DNA of 5,546 nucleotides from Brevundimonas vancanneytii (GTDB taxonomy: Bacteria > Pseudomonadota > Alphaproteobacteria > Caulobacterales > Caulobacteraceae). The position numbers and the translations under genes were made by a program. The stretch spans positions 1 through 5,546 of the forward strand of contig CAMCIP010000157.1 in assembly GCA_945874855.1 (NCBI GenBank), in the 5' to 3' direction. The first letter of the stretch is position 1; each line of letters opens with the position of its first letter. Under the pieces are notes generated by a model. That model was not told the origin of the DNA. It did no database searches and saw nothing but the letters and a program-made list of their open reading frames with translations. Positions 1 through 5,546 of this stretch are shown piece by piece.

Positions 1-848
1 GCGGCCTGCGGGTCGCGGCCGTCAAGGCGCCGGGCTTCGGCGACCGTCGCAAGGCCATGCTGGAGGACATCGCCGTCCTGACCGGCGGCCAGGTCATCTC
101 CGAGGACCTGGGCATCAAGCTCGAGAACGTCACACTCGACATGCTCGGCAAGGCCAAGAAGGTCACCATCACCAAGGACGACACCACCATCGTGGACGGC
201 GTCGGTGAAAAGGACGCGATCGAGGCCCGCATCGGCCAGATCAAGAAGCAGATCGAGGACACCACCTCGGACTACGACAAGGAGAAGCTGCAGGAGCGTC
301 TGGCCAAACTGGCCGGCGGCGTCGCGGTCATCCGCGTCGGCGGCTCGACCGAGGTCGAGGTCAAGGAGAAGAAGGACCGCGTCGACGACGCGCTGAACGC
401 CACCCGCGCCGCGGTGGAAGAAGGCGTCGTGGCGGGCGGCGGCATCGCCCTGCTCAAGGCCACCAAGGCGCTTGAGGGCCTGACCGGCGACAACGCCGAC
501 CAGACCGCGGGCATCGCCATCATCCGCCGCGCCATCCAGGCCCCGATCCGCCAGATCGCCGAAAACGCCGGCGTCGAAGGCTCGATCGTGGTCGGCAAGG
601 TGCTGGAGAACGCCTCCAGGACCTACGGCTTCAACGCCCAGACCGAAGAGTACGGCGACCTGGTCGCCATGGGCGTGATCGATCCGGCCAAGGTGGTCCG
701 CACCGCGCTTCAGGATGCGGCCTCGGTGGCCGGCATCATGATCACCACGGAAGCGGCCGTGGCCGACGCCCCGAAGAAGGCCTCCGGCGGCGCCGCCGGC
801 GGCCACGGCGGTGGCGGCATGGGCGGCATGGGCGACATGGACTTCTGA
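1..848 (+). CDS. groEL: 60 kDa chaperonin GroEL, C-terminal half (5' end outside window)
   Basis: GroEL forms the double-ring cytoplasmic ATP-driven folding chamber that works with the GroES lid. The reading frame is open from base 3, so the gene enters from the left; 281 codons are visible, about half of the usual ~545. They cover the end of the apical domain (VAAVKAPGFGDRRKAML is near-identical to E. coli), the intermediate domain and the C-terminal equatorial domain. The chaperonin signature AAVEEGVVAGGG lies at 408-443. The Asp equivalent to E. coli D398, needed for ATP hydrolysis, is at 387-389, and the nucleotide-site Asp equivalent to D495 is in GVIDPAKV at 681-683. The protein ends in a flexible Gly/Met tail containing one His and closing in MDF, a form common in alphaproteobacteria. 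No frameshift or missing key residue is seen. groES normally lies upstream, and any CIRCE or heat-shock promoter would also be off the window. Identity is certain. Confidence 0.98.
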   Translation, partial: GLRVAAVKAPGFGDRRKAMLEDIAVLTGGQVISEDLGIKLENVTLDMLGKAKKVTITKDDTTIVDGVGEKDAIEARIGQIKKQIEDTTSDYDKEKLQERLAKLAGGVAVIRVGGSTEVEVKEKKDRVDDALNATRAAVEEGVVAGGGIALLKATKALEGLTGDNADQTAGIAIIRRAIQAPIRQIAENAGVEGSIVVGKVLENASRTYGFNAQTEEYGDLVAMGVIDPAKVVRTALQDAASVAGIMITTEAAVADAPKKASGGAAGGHGGGGMGGMGDMDF

Positions 849-881
849 TCCACGACGCCCGGCTGAGGCCGAACGAACAGG

Positions 882-913
882 AGGGCGGGTCCGGCAACGG
901 GCCCGCCCTTTTT
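882..913 (+). terminator. Rho-independent terminator of groEL
   Basis: An 11-bp stem pairs 882-892 with 899-909 (one G-U pair, the rest Watson-Crick, mostly G-C) around a 6-base loop GGCAAC. It is followed by a run of five T at 909-913. It starts 33 bases after the groEL stop codon and should end the groESL transcript before the DUF3606 gene. The T run is short, as is common at this GC content, but stem length and position make the call strong. Confidence 0.93.
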
Positions 914-953
914 CGTGCTCCGGAAGTGGCCGCTCCTGCTATGGCGACGCCTC

Positions 954-960
954 AGGGAGG
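954..960 (+). promoter_or_regulatory. Shine-Dalgarno that fixes the DUF3606 start
   Basis: AGGGAGG ends 4 bases before the ATG at 965. Upstream in-frame candidates, a GTG at 926 and an ATG at 941, lie closer to the groEL terminator and have no comparable site, so 965 is preferred. No convincing -35/-10 pair was found in the ~50 bases between the terminator and this site. Confidence 0.75.
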
Positions 961-964
961 CGAC

Positions 965-1147
965 ATGGCGGGACTGAAGGACAAGCGCGGCTTCATCGAC
1001 AAGGACCGGCTGGACCTGTCGGAGCGTCAGGCCGTCGAATACTGGATGAAGCGCTGGGGCGTGACGCGCGACCAGATCACCGCCGCCCACCGCAAGGTCG
1101 GCCGCCTGGTCAAGGACATCGCCGCCGAGCTGGGCAAGAAGCGCTGA
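965..1147 (+). CDS. DUF3606 domain-containing small protein
   Basis: A 60-residue basic protein (16 Lys/Arg against 9 Asp/Glu) that fits DUF3606 along its whole length. The family pattern is visible: an N-terminal Lys/Arg/Asp-rich stretch, DKDRLDLSE at residues 12-20, the core VEYWMKRWGVTRDQITAA at 24-41, and a closing helix VGRLVKDIAAELGK at 45-58. DUF3606 proteins are short, usually 55-75 residues, and have no established function; nothing here supports a specific one. There is no signal peptide or membrane segment, so it is probably cytoplasmic. The ATG at 965 is chosen for its Shine-Dalgarno, and it gives a typical family length. The gene lies just beyond the groEL terminator and 74 bases before the DUF1800 gene. 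It could receive groEL read-through, but the terminator argues for its own promoter. Family call confident, role unknown. Confidence 0.88.
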   Translation: MAGLKDKRGFIDKDRLDLSERQAVEYWMKRWGVTRDQITAAHRKVGRLVKDIAAELGKKR

Positions 1148-1221
1148 AGCCCGCCTGACCCTCCGCGACGGAACCGCTGCGGTGCGCCGTTCAAGCTCCT
1201 GAAACCCGCCGAGGAGGGATC

Positions 1222-2754
1222 ATGGCCCAGGACGCTTCCCCGATGACCGCCGCGATCGCGCTGGGCCGGTTCGGCTTCGGCGCAGGGCCCGGCGAGATCG
1301 CCCGGGTCACCGCCGGTCCGCGAGACTGGCTGGAGGCCCAGATCACGCCTGCCGGCGCGCCCAATCCCCCCGGCGACTTCCCCGACACGGCGGCCCAGGT
1401 CGAGGCCTTCACCGCCTATCGCGCGAACATCCGCGAGGACGGATCGACCCGCCCGGGGGGCCGCGACCCCGCCGCGCCCATGGCCATGCAGGATCCGGAA
1501 GGCGGCATGCGTCCGGCGCAGGACCCCGCCGCCCAGGCCGCCTTCGACGCCCGGCGCGCCGAGCGACAGGGCCTGGCGCAACAATCGGCCGCCGCCTTTC
1601 TGGCCCGGGCCCAGTGGGCCGCGACAACTCCCTCGGGCTTCGCCGAGCGCTGGGCGACCTTCTGGGCCAACCAGCTGACCATTTCGGCGACGAAATTCCA
1701 GAGCGCCGTCTTCATCGATTCCTATGAGCGCGAGGCGGTGCGGCCCCACGTCTTCGGCCCGTTCGAGGACCTGCTGCTGGCCTGCGAGAGCCATCCCGGC
1801 ATGCTTCTGTATCTGGACCAGGCCCAGTCGGTCGGCCCCGACAGCCCGGGCGGGCGACGGCGCGACGCCGGATTGAACGAGAACCTGGCCCGCGAGATCC
1901 TCGAACTCCACACCGTCGGTGCCGACGGCGGCTATTCGCAGGCCGACGTCACCGAACTGGCGCGGGCCCTGACCGGTTGGTCGATCGACGGCGGCCCGGG
2001 CGCGGCGCAGGCGCGACGGCCCCGCCTGCGCGCCGGCCGGGGTCGGGCCCGCGGCGAACCGGTTGAGGGCGGACGGGTGCCGGGCCTGTCCGAGGGTTTC
2101 CTGTTCCGCGAGATCATCCACCAGCCGGGGTCCCGCACGGTGCTGGGCCGGACCTATCCGGAGGGCGACGTCACGCAGGGCGCGGCCATCCTCACCGATC
2201 TGGCCCGGAGGCCGGAGACAGGTCGCCGTCTCTGCCGGCGGATCGCAACCCATTTCTGCGCCGACGTGCCCGATCCGGCCCTGGTCGCGGCGCTGGAATC
2301 GGCGTGGACCGCTTCGCGCGGCGATCTGGCCGCTGTCGCCCGGGCCCTGATCGCCGCACCCGCGGCCTGGGACCCGGCGCCGGTCAAGATCAAGACTCCC
2401 TATGACTTCGTCGTCTCCACCCACCGCACCGTCGGCGTCGCGCCGCCGCGCGTCCAGGCCCTGAACCTGGCGCTGGAGTCCATGGGCCAGCCGGCCTGGC
2501 GTCCGCCCTCGCCCGAGGGCTGGCCGGACATGGCCGAGGATTGGGCCGGGCCCGACGCCCTGGTGAAGCGGCTGAACTGGGCCAGGTCGGTCGCCGACAT
2601 GCTGGAGACCACGGCCGCCGATCCCGTGGTCCTGGCGGAGCGGGCCCTCGGCCCGCGCCTCGGCGAACGAACCCGCCAGACCGTCGCCCGGGCCGAGAGC
2701 CGCGCCGAAGGCCTGACCCTGTTCCTCATGTCGCCGGAGTTCCAGCGCCGATGA
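1222..2754 (+). CDS. DUF1800 domain-containing protein
   Basis: A 510-residue protein with DUF1800 features along its length. The N-terminus has ALGRFGFGAGPGEIARV (residues 13-29). Then come FAERWATFWANQLTIS (140-155), NENLAREILELHTVG (219-233), GGYSQADVTELARALTGW (236-253), FLFREIIHQPGSRTVLG (293-309), the HFCADVPDP region (344-352), KIKTPYDFVV (389-398) and the usual ending LTLFLMSPEFQRR. Family members are typically 450-600 residues; their biochemical role is unknown, and they are commonly encoded beside DUF1501 proteins, as here. The start is well supported: AGGAGG at 1212-1217 sits 4 bases before the ATG. No signal peptide or membrane segment is evident from this start, although some relatives are exported. 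The stop overlaps the next gene's ATG by four bases. Residues 259-288 form an Arg/Gly-rich insert of low complexity just after the ALTGW motif, the one part not recognisable as family core. No catalytic site can be assigned. Confidence 0.93.
   Translation: MAQDASPMTAAIALGRFGFGAGPGEIARVTAGPRDWLEAQITPAGAPNPPGDFPDTAAQVEAFTAYRANIREDGSTRPGGRDPAAPMAMQDPEGGMRPAQDPAAQAAFDARRAERQGLAQQSAAAFLARAQWAATTPSGFAERWATFWANQLTISATKFQSAVFIDSYEREAVRPHVFGPFEDLLLACESHPGMLLYLDQAQSVGPDSPGGRRRDAGLNENLAREILELHTVGADGGYSQADVTELARALTGWSIDGGPGAAQARRPRLRAGRGRARGEPVEGGRVPGLSEGFLFREIIHQPGSRTVLGRTYPEGDVTQGAAILTDLARRPETGRRLCRRIATHFCADVPDPALVAALESAWTASRGDLAAVARALIAAPAAWDPAPVKIKTPYDFVVSTHRTVGVAPPRVQALNLALESMGQPAWRPPSPEGWPDMAEDWAGPDALVKRLNWARSVADMLETTAADPVVLAERALGPRLGERTRQTVARAESRAEGLTLFLMSPEFQRR
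2736..2739 (+). promoter_or_regulatory. Likely Shine-Dalgarno for DUF1501 gene, inside DUF1800 gene
   Basis: GGAG ends 11 bases before the ATG at 2751, within the last codons of the DUF1800 gene. The spacing is long and the match short, so initiation probably relies mainly on translational coupling through the ATGA overlap at 2751-2754. The frame stays open upstream to about 2541, but that extension would overlap DUF1800 by ~210 bases and bury the Tat signal. Confidence 0.5.
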
Positions 2755-3911
2755 CCTCTCTTCACCGTCGTCACATCCTGTGCGGGGGCCTGGCCCTCAG
2801 CCTGGCCGGGGCCGGCCGCGTCCGGGCCCAGGTCGCCGGGGCCCGCCCCAAGCTGGTCGTCCTGATCGCCCGCGGGGCGCTGGACGGGCTCAGCCTGACC
2901 GTTCCCTATGCGGACCCGAACCACCGGGCCCTGCGCGGCGAACTGGCCGTGGCCGGGCCGGGCGAGCCGGGCGGCGCACTGGAGCTGACCGGGGGGTTCG
3001 GCCTGCACCCCGCCATGCCCCTGACCCACGGCCTGTTCCAGGCGGGCCAGATGCGCTTCGCCCCGGCCGTCGCCATTCCGGCGCGCATCCGCTCGCATTT
3101 CGACGCCCAGGACGTTCTGGAAAGCGGGGCCGACAGCCTACGCGGCCAGACCGACGGCTGGCTGAACCGGGCCCTCGCCGCGACGGGCGGCGCGCCTCTG
3201 AAGGCCCTGTCGGTGGGGGCCCAGACCCCCCTTATCCTGCGTGGCGCAGCGCCCACCACCTCCTGGGCCCCGGGGCGCGAGGTCTCGCGCGACGACCGGC
3301 TGGTCAGCCAGTTGATGGACCTCTATGCCACCGACCCCCTGCTGGGGCCGGGTCTGGCGCGGGGGCTGGAGACCGACGCCATGGCCGAGGGCGGGGCCAT
3401 CCGGCGCAATGACGTCGCGGCCCTGGGGCAGGCGGTCGCCCGCCTCATGACGGGCGAGGCGGGGGCCGATGTGGTCGCCCTCTCCGTCGACGGCTGGGAC
3501 ACCCATGCCCGCCAGGCCCCGCAGATGATCCAGCGACTCGGCGGGCTCGACGGCCTGATCGGTGGCCTGCGCGACGGCCTGGGCCCGGACTGGGATCGCA
3601 CGGTCATGCTGCTGGCCACCGAGTTCGGCCGGACGGCGCGGGCCAACGGCACAGGCGGCACCGATCACGGCACGGCCTCATCCCTGCTGCTGATGGGCGG
3701 GGCGATCCGGCCCGGTGGCCCGATCGGCGACTGGCCGACCCTCGCGGAGGGGAGGCTCTACGAGGGTCGCGACCTCGCCTCGACCCTGGACGTGAGGGCG
3801 GTGTTCAAGGGCGTGCTGCGCGACCATCTGGGTGTGGATCGTGCCGCACTGGACGGGCTCGTCTTCCCGGGCGGCAGCGCAGCGGCCCGGGCCGTCGACG
3901 GCCTGGTCTGA
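2751..3911 (+). CDS. DUF1501 domain-containing protein with Tat-like signal peptide
   Basis: A 386-residue protein of the DUF1501 family, which is related to the alkaline phosphatase/sulfatase superfamily; no substrate is known. The N-terminus looks like a Tat signal: twin arginines in HRRHIL (residues 5-10), a hydrophobic stretch to about 22, and a likely cleavage site after RVRA (26/27). Family motifs follow in order: VVLIARGALDGLSL (36-49), LHPAMPLTHGLFQAGQM, RSHFDAQD (114-121), SVDGWDTH (245-252), TEFGRTARANG (290-300) and GTDHGT (303-308). The Asp/His of DGWDTH and TDHG match positions that bind metal in the wider superfamily; that assignment is inferred. The common GGADG motif reads GALDG here. 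Length is somewhat below the usual 400-450, but both ends look intact. The start overlaps the DUF1800 stop by four bases, so the two are almost surely co-translated. Expected location is the periplasm. Confidence 0.93.
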   Translation: MTSLHRRHILCGGLALSLAGAGRVRAQVAGARPKLVVLIARGALDGLSLTVPYADPNHRALRGELAVAGPGEPGGALELTGGFGLHPAMPLTHGLFQAGQMRFAPAVAIPARIRSHFDAQDVLESGADSLRGQTDGWLNRALAATGGAPLKALSVGAQTPLILRGAAPTTSWAPGREVSRDDRLVSQLMDLYATDPLLGPGLARGLETDAMAEGGAIRRNDVAALGQAVARLMTGEAGADVVALSVDGWDTHARQAPQMIQRLGGLDGLIGGLRDGLGPDWDRTVMLLATEFGRTARANGTGGTDHGTASSLLLMGGAIRPGGPIGDWPTLAEGRLYEGRDLASTLDVRAVFKGVLRDHLGVDRAALDGLVFPGGSAAARAVDGLV

Positions 3912-3927
3912 GCCCCGATTGACGGCG

Positions 3928-3952
3928 CGGCCGACGCGGCCGATCAGGCCGC
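3928..3952 (+). repeat. GC-rich tandem repeat and alternative hairpins before the LysE start
   Basis: A 9-base unit GCGGCCGAC (3927-3935) is repeated once as GCGGCCGAT (3936-3944). Two mutually exclusive hairpins can form: CGGCCG 3928-3933 with 3937-3942 (3-base loop), or GCGGCC 3936-3941 with GGCCGC 3947-3952 (5-base loop). The second covers the weak AGG Shine-Dalgarno (3946-3948) and abuts the ATG at 3953. No T run follows, so it is not a standard terminator. A regulatory role is only a possibility, since short GC hairpins arise easily in DNA of this composition. Confidence 0.4.
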
Positions 3953-4591
3953 ATGGACCTGCCCGTCGATCCCGACCGCTATCTGACCTTTCTGGCCGTC
4001 ATGGCCGTGATGGCGGTGACGCCGGGCCCGGCCAATCTCTTCTCGGTCGCCAACGGCATGGCGCGCGGGCGCGCGGCGGTGGTCGCGGGCGTGGTCGGGA
4101 TGAGCGGGGCCACCCTGGTCTGGTTCGGGGCTGCCGCCCTGGGGCTCGGCGCCCTGGTGACGGCCTTTCCGGCCGTGTTCCGCGTCGTGGCCTGGGCGGG
4201 CGCGGCCTATGTGGGATGGCTGGGGCTGAAGTCGCTGTGGGCCGCCGCCCGGCCCGCGCCGACGTCTGCCGCGGACGCGCCGCCGCCGATCCGGCTGGGG
4301 CGGGGCCCGCTGGTGGACGGGTTTCTGGTGCAGCTGGCCAATCCCAAGGCGGTGCTGTTCTTCACCGCCGTGCTGCCCCCCTTCATGGACCCGGCCCGCG
4401 ACGCCGCGCCTCAGCTGGCCCTGTTCGCCGCCGCCACCCTCGGCATGGATTTTCTGACCATGTCGGCCTACGGTCTGGGCGGAGCGGCGCTGGCCCGGGT
4501 CATGACGCGACCCGGGGTGCGGCGCGGCTTCGACGTCGCGGTCGGACTTCTCCTGGTCACCGCCGCCGCGCTGATCGGCCTCAGGCCCTGA
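3953..4591 (+). CDS. LysE/RhtB family amino-acid exporter
   Basis: A 212-residue inner-membrane protein of the LysE/RhtB (LysE translocator) family, which exports amino acids or related metabolites using the proton gradient; family length is about 200-220. The hallmark TPGPANLF is at residues 23-30, at the end of the first membrane segment (about 10-28). Other hydrophobic segments are at about 41-66, 68-92, 120-143, 154-180 and 193-210, matching the family's six-helix plan. The family motif QLANPKAVLFF sits at 127-137 and is followed by LPPF. A Pro/Ala-rich loop (about 100-113) separates the third and fourth segments. The ATG at 3953 gives a normal N-terminus, but its Shine-Dalgarno is weak (AGG, 4-base spacer). 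The gene begins 41 bases after the DUF1501 stop, so shared transcription is plausible, although no functional link is apparent. The substrate cannot be predicted from sequence. Family call is secure. Confidence 0.93.
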   Translation: MDLPVDPDRYLTFLAVMAVMAVTPGPANLFSVANGMARGRAAVVAGVVGMSGATLVWFGAAALGLGALVTAFPAVFRVVAWAGAAYVGWLGLKSLWAAARPAPTSAADAPPPIRLGRGPLVDGFLVQLANPKAVLFFTAVLPPFMDPARDAAPQLALFAAATLGMDFLTMSAYGLGGAALARVMTRPGVRRGFDVAVGLLLVTAAALIGLRP

Positions 4592-4658
4592 GGCGCGCGC
4601 GCCGGAACCGCGGGGATCCGGCCCCCGTTCATCAGGCCCGGCGTGTGGTTCGCCGGAC

Positions 4659-4664
4659 GGAGAG
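4659..4664 (+). promoter_or_regulatory. Shine-Dalgarno that fixes the lipoprotein start
   Basis: GGAGAG ends 5 bases before the ATG at 4670. An in-frame GTG at 4643 would add nine residues (including two Arg and a Trp) ahead of the signal peptide and lacks such a site, so 4670 is chosen. Confidence 0.7.
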
Positions 4665-4669
4665 ACACC

Positions 4670-5224
4670 ATGGTTTCGCCCCGCAAGACCCCTGTCGTTC
4701 TCGGACTGGCCGCCCTCGCGGCCCTGACGGTTTCGGCCTGCGCCACCCCCACCACCTATGGCCCGGCGGTCGAGGGCCGGTACGGCGGCTATGCCGAGCA
4801 GCGGCTGGAAACCGACCGCTTCCGCGTGACCTTCGCCGGCAATTCGGTCACATCGCGCGAGCAGGTGGAGATGTCGCTGCTGTTGCGCGCCGCCGAGCTG
4901 ACTGTGTCCTCGGGCTATGACTGGTTCGCCACGGCCGAGCGGGCCACGGATCGCGACACCCGCTTTTACGGCACGCGCGACCCCTGGTACGGCGATCGCT
5001 ATGGCCCCTTCTGGAGCCCGGCCTGGCGGTTCAGCCGCAGCGGGGCCTGGAGCCCGTTCGACCGCCGCTGGGGCAATGATTTCGACGTGCGCCAGGTCGA
5101 TCGCTATGAGGCGTCGGCCGAGATCGTCATGGGCCGCGGCACCAAGCCTGCGGGCGACCCCAACGCCTTCGACGCCCGCGAAGTCATCGCCAACGTCGGC
5201 CCGCGGATCGCCCGCGCGAACTGA
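4670..5224 (+). CDS. Outer-membrane lipoprotein, CC0125/CC1285-like
   Basis: A 184-residue predicted lipoprotein. The signal peptide has a basic start (SPRK), a hydrophobic core VVLGLAALAALTV and a lipobox VSAC ending at Cys24. Residue +2 is Ala, not Asp, so sorting to the outer membrane is expected. The mature part opens with YGPAVEGRYGGYAEQRLETD, then RFRVTFAGNSVTSREQVEM (50-68) and LLLRAAELTVSSGYDWF (70-86). This pattern of tyrosine-rich start, RVTFxGNS and RAAELT is what I recall for the Caulobacter CC0125/CC1285 lipoprotein family, whose function is unknown. Residues 99-138 are a Trp/Tyr/Phe- and Arg-rich stretch of low complexity. The C-terminus YEASAEIVMGRGTKP plus DAREVIANVGPRI returns to the family core. 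It stands 78 bases after the LysE gene and probably has its own promoter, though none is obvious. Lipoprotein status is strong; the family name is from memory. Confidence 0.85.
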   Translation: MVSPRKTPVVLGLAALAALTVSACATPTTYGPAVEGRYGGYAEQRLETDRFRVTFAGNSVTSREQVEMSLLLRAAELTVSSGYDWFATAERATDRDTRFYGTRDPWYGDRYGPFWSPAWRFSRSGAWSPFDRRWGNDFDVRQVDRYEASAEIVMGRGTKPAGDPNAFDAREVIANVGPRIARAN

Positions 5225-5227
5225 TCC

Positions 5228-5546
5228 TCAGCCGACGCGGGGCGACCGCAGGCGGCGCTTGTTGGTGTGGGTGGCCGGGGCCGTGCCAAGGTCCTCGGGA
5301 ATCTCGCCCTTGAAGTAGAACCTCTGCCAGGCCTCCTTGGCCGCGTCGGGATCACCGCCGGCCAGCCGCCGGTTGAAGTCGGTGCGCTGGCGGTTCCACG
5401 CCTCGAACTGGTCCTTCATCCCCGGATTGCTGTCCAGCGACCGTACCACCGGGTCGACCTGCTCCATCTTGCGATGCTCGACCAGGGTGATGAAGCAGAA
5501 GGGCTCGCCCCGCTCGAACCGCACCCGCCCCGGCCGGGTGAAGATC
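5228..5546 (-). CDS. DUF6065-like protein, C-terminal part (5' end outside window)
   Basis: The minus-strand frame is open from the window edge to a TGA at 5228-5230 and gives 105 residues. An internal GTG at 5524-5522 could be read as a start, but the seven codons before it (IFTRPGR) continue a conserved-looking block, so the gene most likely begins beyond the window. Visible features are TRPGRVRFERGEPFCFITLV near the start, MEQVDPVVRSLDSNPG, then FEAWNRQRTDFNRRL and EAWQRFYFKGEIP. The RPGxVRFxxGEPFC block followed by AWxxxRxxFN and WQRxYF is what I associate with the C-terminus of DUF6065 proteins, roughly 230-260 residues long and of unknown function. The tail is basic (THTNKRRLRSPRVG). 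No membrane segment is seen. It is convergent with the lipoprotein gene, and the stop codons are 3 bases apart. The coding call is firm; the family name is from memory and less certain. Confidence 0.75.
   Translation of the reverse strand, partial: IFTRPGRVRFERGEPFCFITLVEHRKMEQVDPVVRSLDSNPGMKDQFEAWNRQRTDFNRRLAGGDPDAAKEAWQRFYFKGEIPEDLGTAPATHTNKRRLRSPRVG

Noticed and set aside
1148..1221. Possible promoter upstream of the DUF1800 gene
   Set aside because: No pair of elements resembling TTGAC and a -10 box at usable spacing was seen; only the Shine-Dalgarno is clear.
1027..2424. A 465-codon open frame on the minus strand opposite the DUF1800 gene
   Set aside because: Long antisense frames are expected in such GC-rich coding DNA. 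Its product is Gly/Arg/Ala low-complexity with no recognisable domain, while the plus strand encodes a clear DUF1800 protein.
2541..2750. In-frame N-terminal extension of the DUF1501 gene
   Set aside because: It would overlap DUF1800 by about 210 bases and place about 70 Arg/Pro-rich residues before the Tat signal; the ATG at 2751 gives a normal leader.
4592..4603. Perfect palindrome GGCGCGCGCGCC just after the LysE stop
   Set aside because: It is a simple GC alternation with no loop and no T run. Chance is the easier reading at this composition, and it fits no operator I know.
4612..4633. Short CGGGG/CCCCG hairpin between the LysE and lipoprotein genes
   Set aside because: The stem has only 5 bp and no T run follows, so it does not qualify as a terminator.
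3832..4920. A 362-codon plus-strand frame crossing the LysE gene
   Set aside because: It is very rich in Arg, Gly and Ala, and runs out of frame through three recognised genes.

Overview
The window is very GC-rich (roughly 70% by eye), densely coding DNA. It reads as chromosomal sequence from an alphaproteobacterium, most likely of the Caulobacteraceae (Brevundimonas or Caulobacter type). The grounds are a GroEL ending in a Gly/Met tail with a final MDF, a DUF3606 mini-protein just after it, a lipoprotein resembling the Caulobacter CC0125/CC1285 family, and strong G/C bias at third codon positions. The genus is inferred, not shown.

Layout: (1) 1-848, the 3' half of groEL on the + strand, closed by a strong rho-independent terminator at 882-913. 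(2) 965-1147, a 60-residue DUF3606 protein with its own Shine-Dalgarno. (3) 1222-3911, a two-gene unit of a DUF1800 protein and a Tat-type DUF1501 protein, overlapping by an ATGA. (4) 3953-4591, a LysE/RhtB-type amino-acid exporter, possibly read through from the pair. (5) 4670-5224, a small outer-membrane lipoprotein. (6) 5228-5546, a minus-strand gene resembling DUF6065, cut by the window edge and convergent with the lipoprotein gene, with only 3 bases between their stop codons.

The terminator separates groEL from the rest. The DUF1800-DUF1501 pair is the only clearly co-translated unit. Such pairs recur across many bacteria and their function is unknown; here only the DUF1501 partner carries an export signal. 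The other neighbours look like independent housekeeping or accessory genes, and no joint pathway is visible.

I found no tRNA, rRNA, CRISPR array, insertion sequence, prophage gene or integration site. No gap between genes exceeds about 120 bases. Nothing here amounts to a clear new system; the best leads are the coupled DUF1800/DUF1501 pair and a hairpin arrangement at the exporter start codon.
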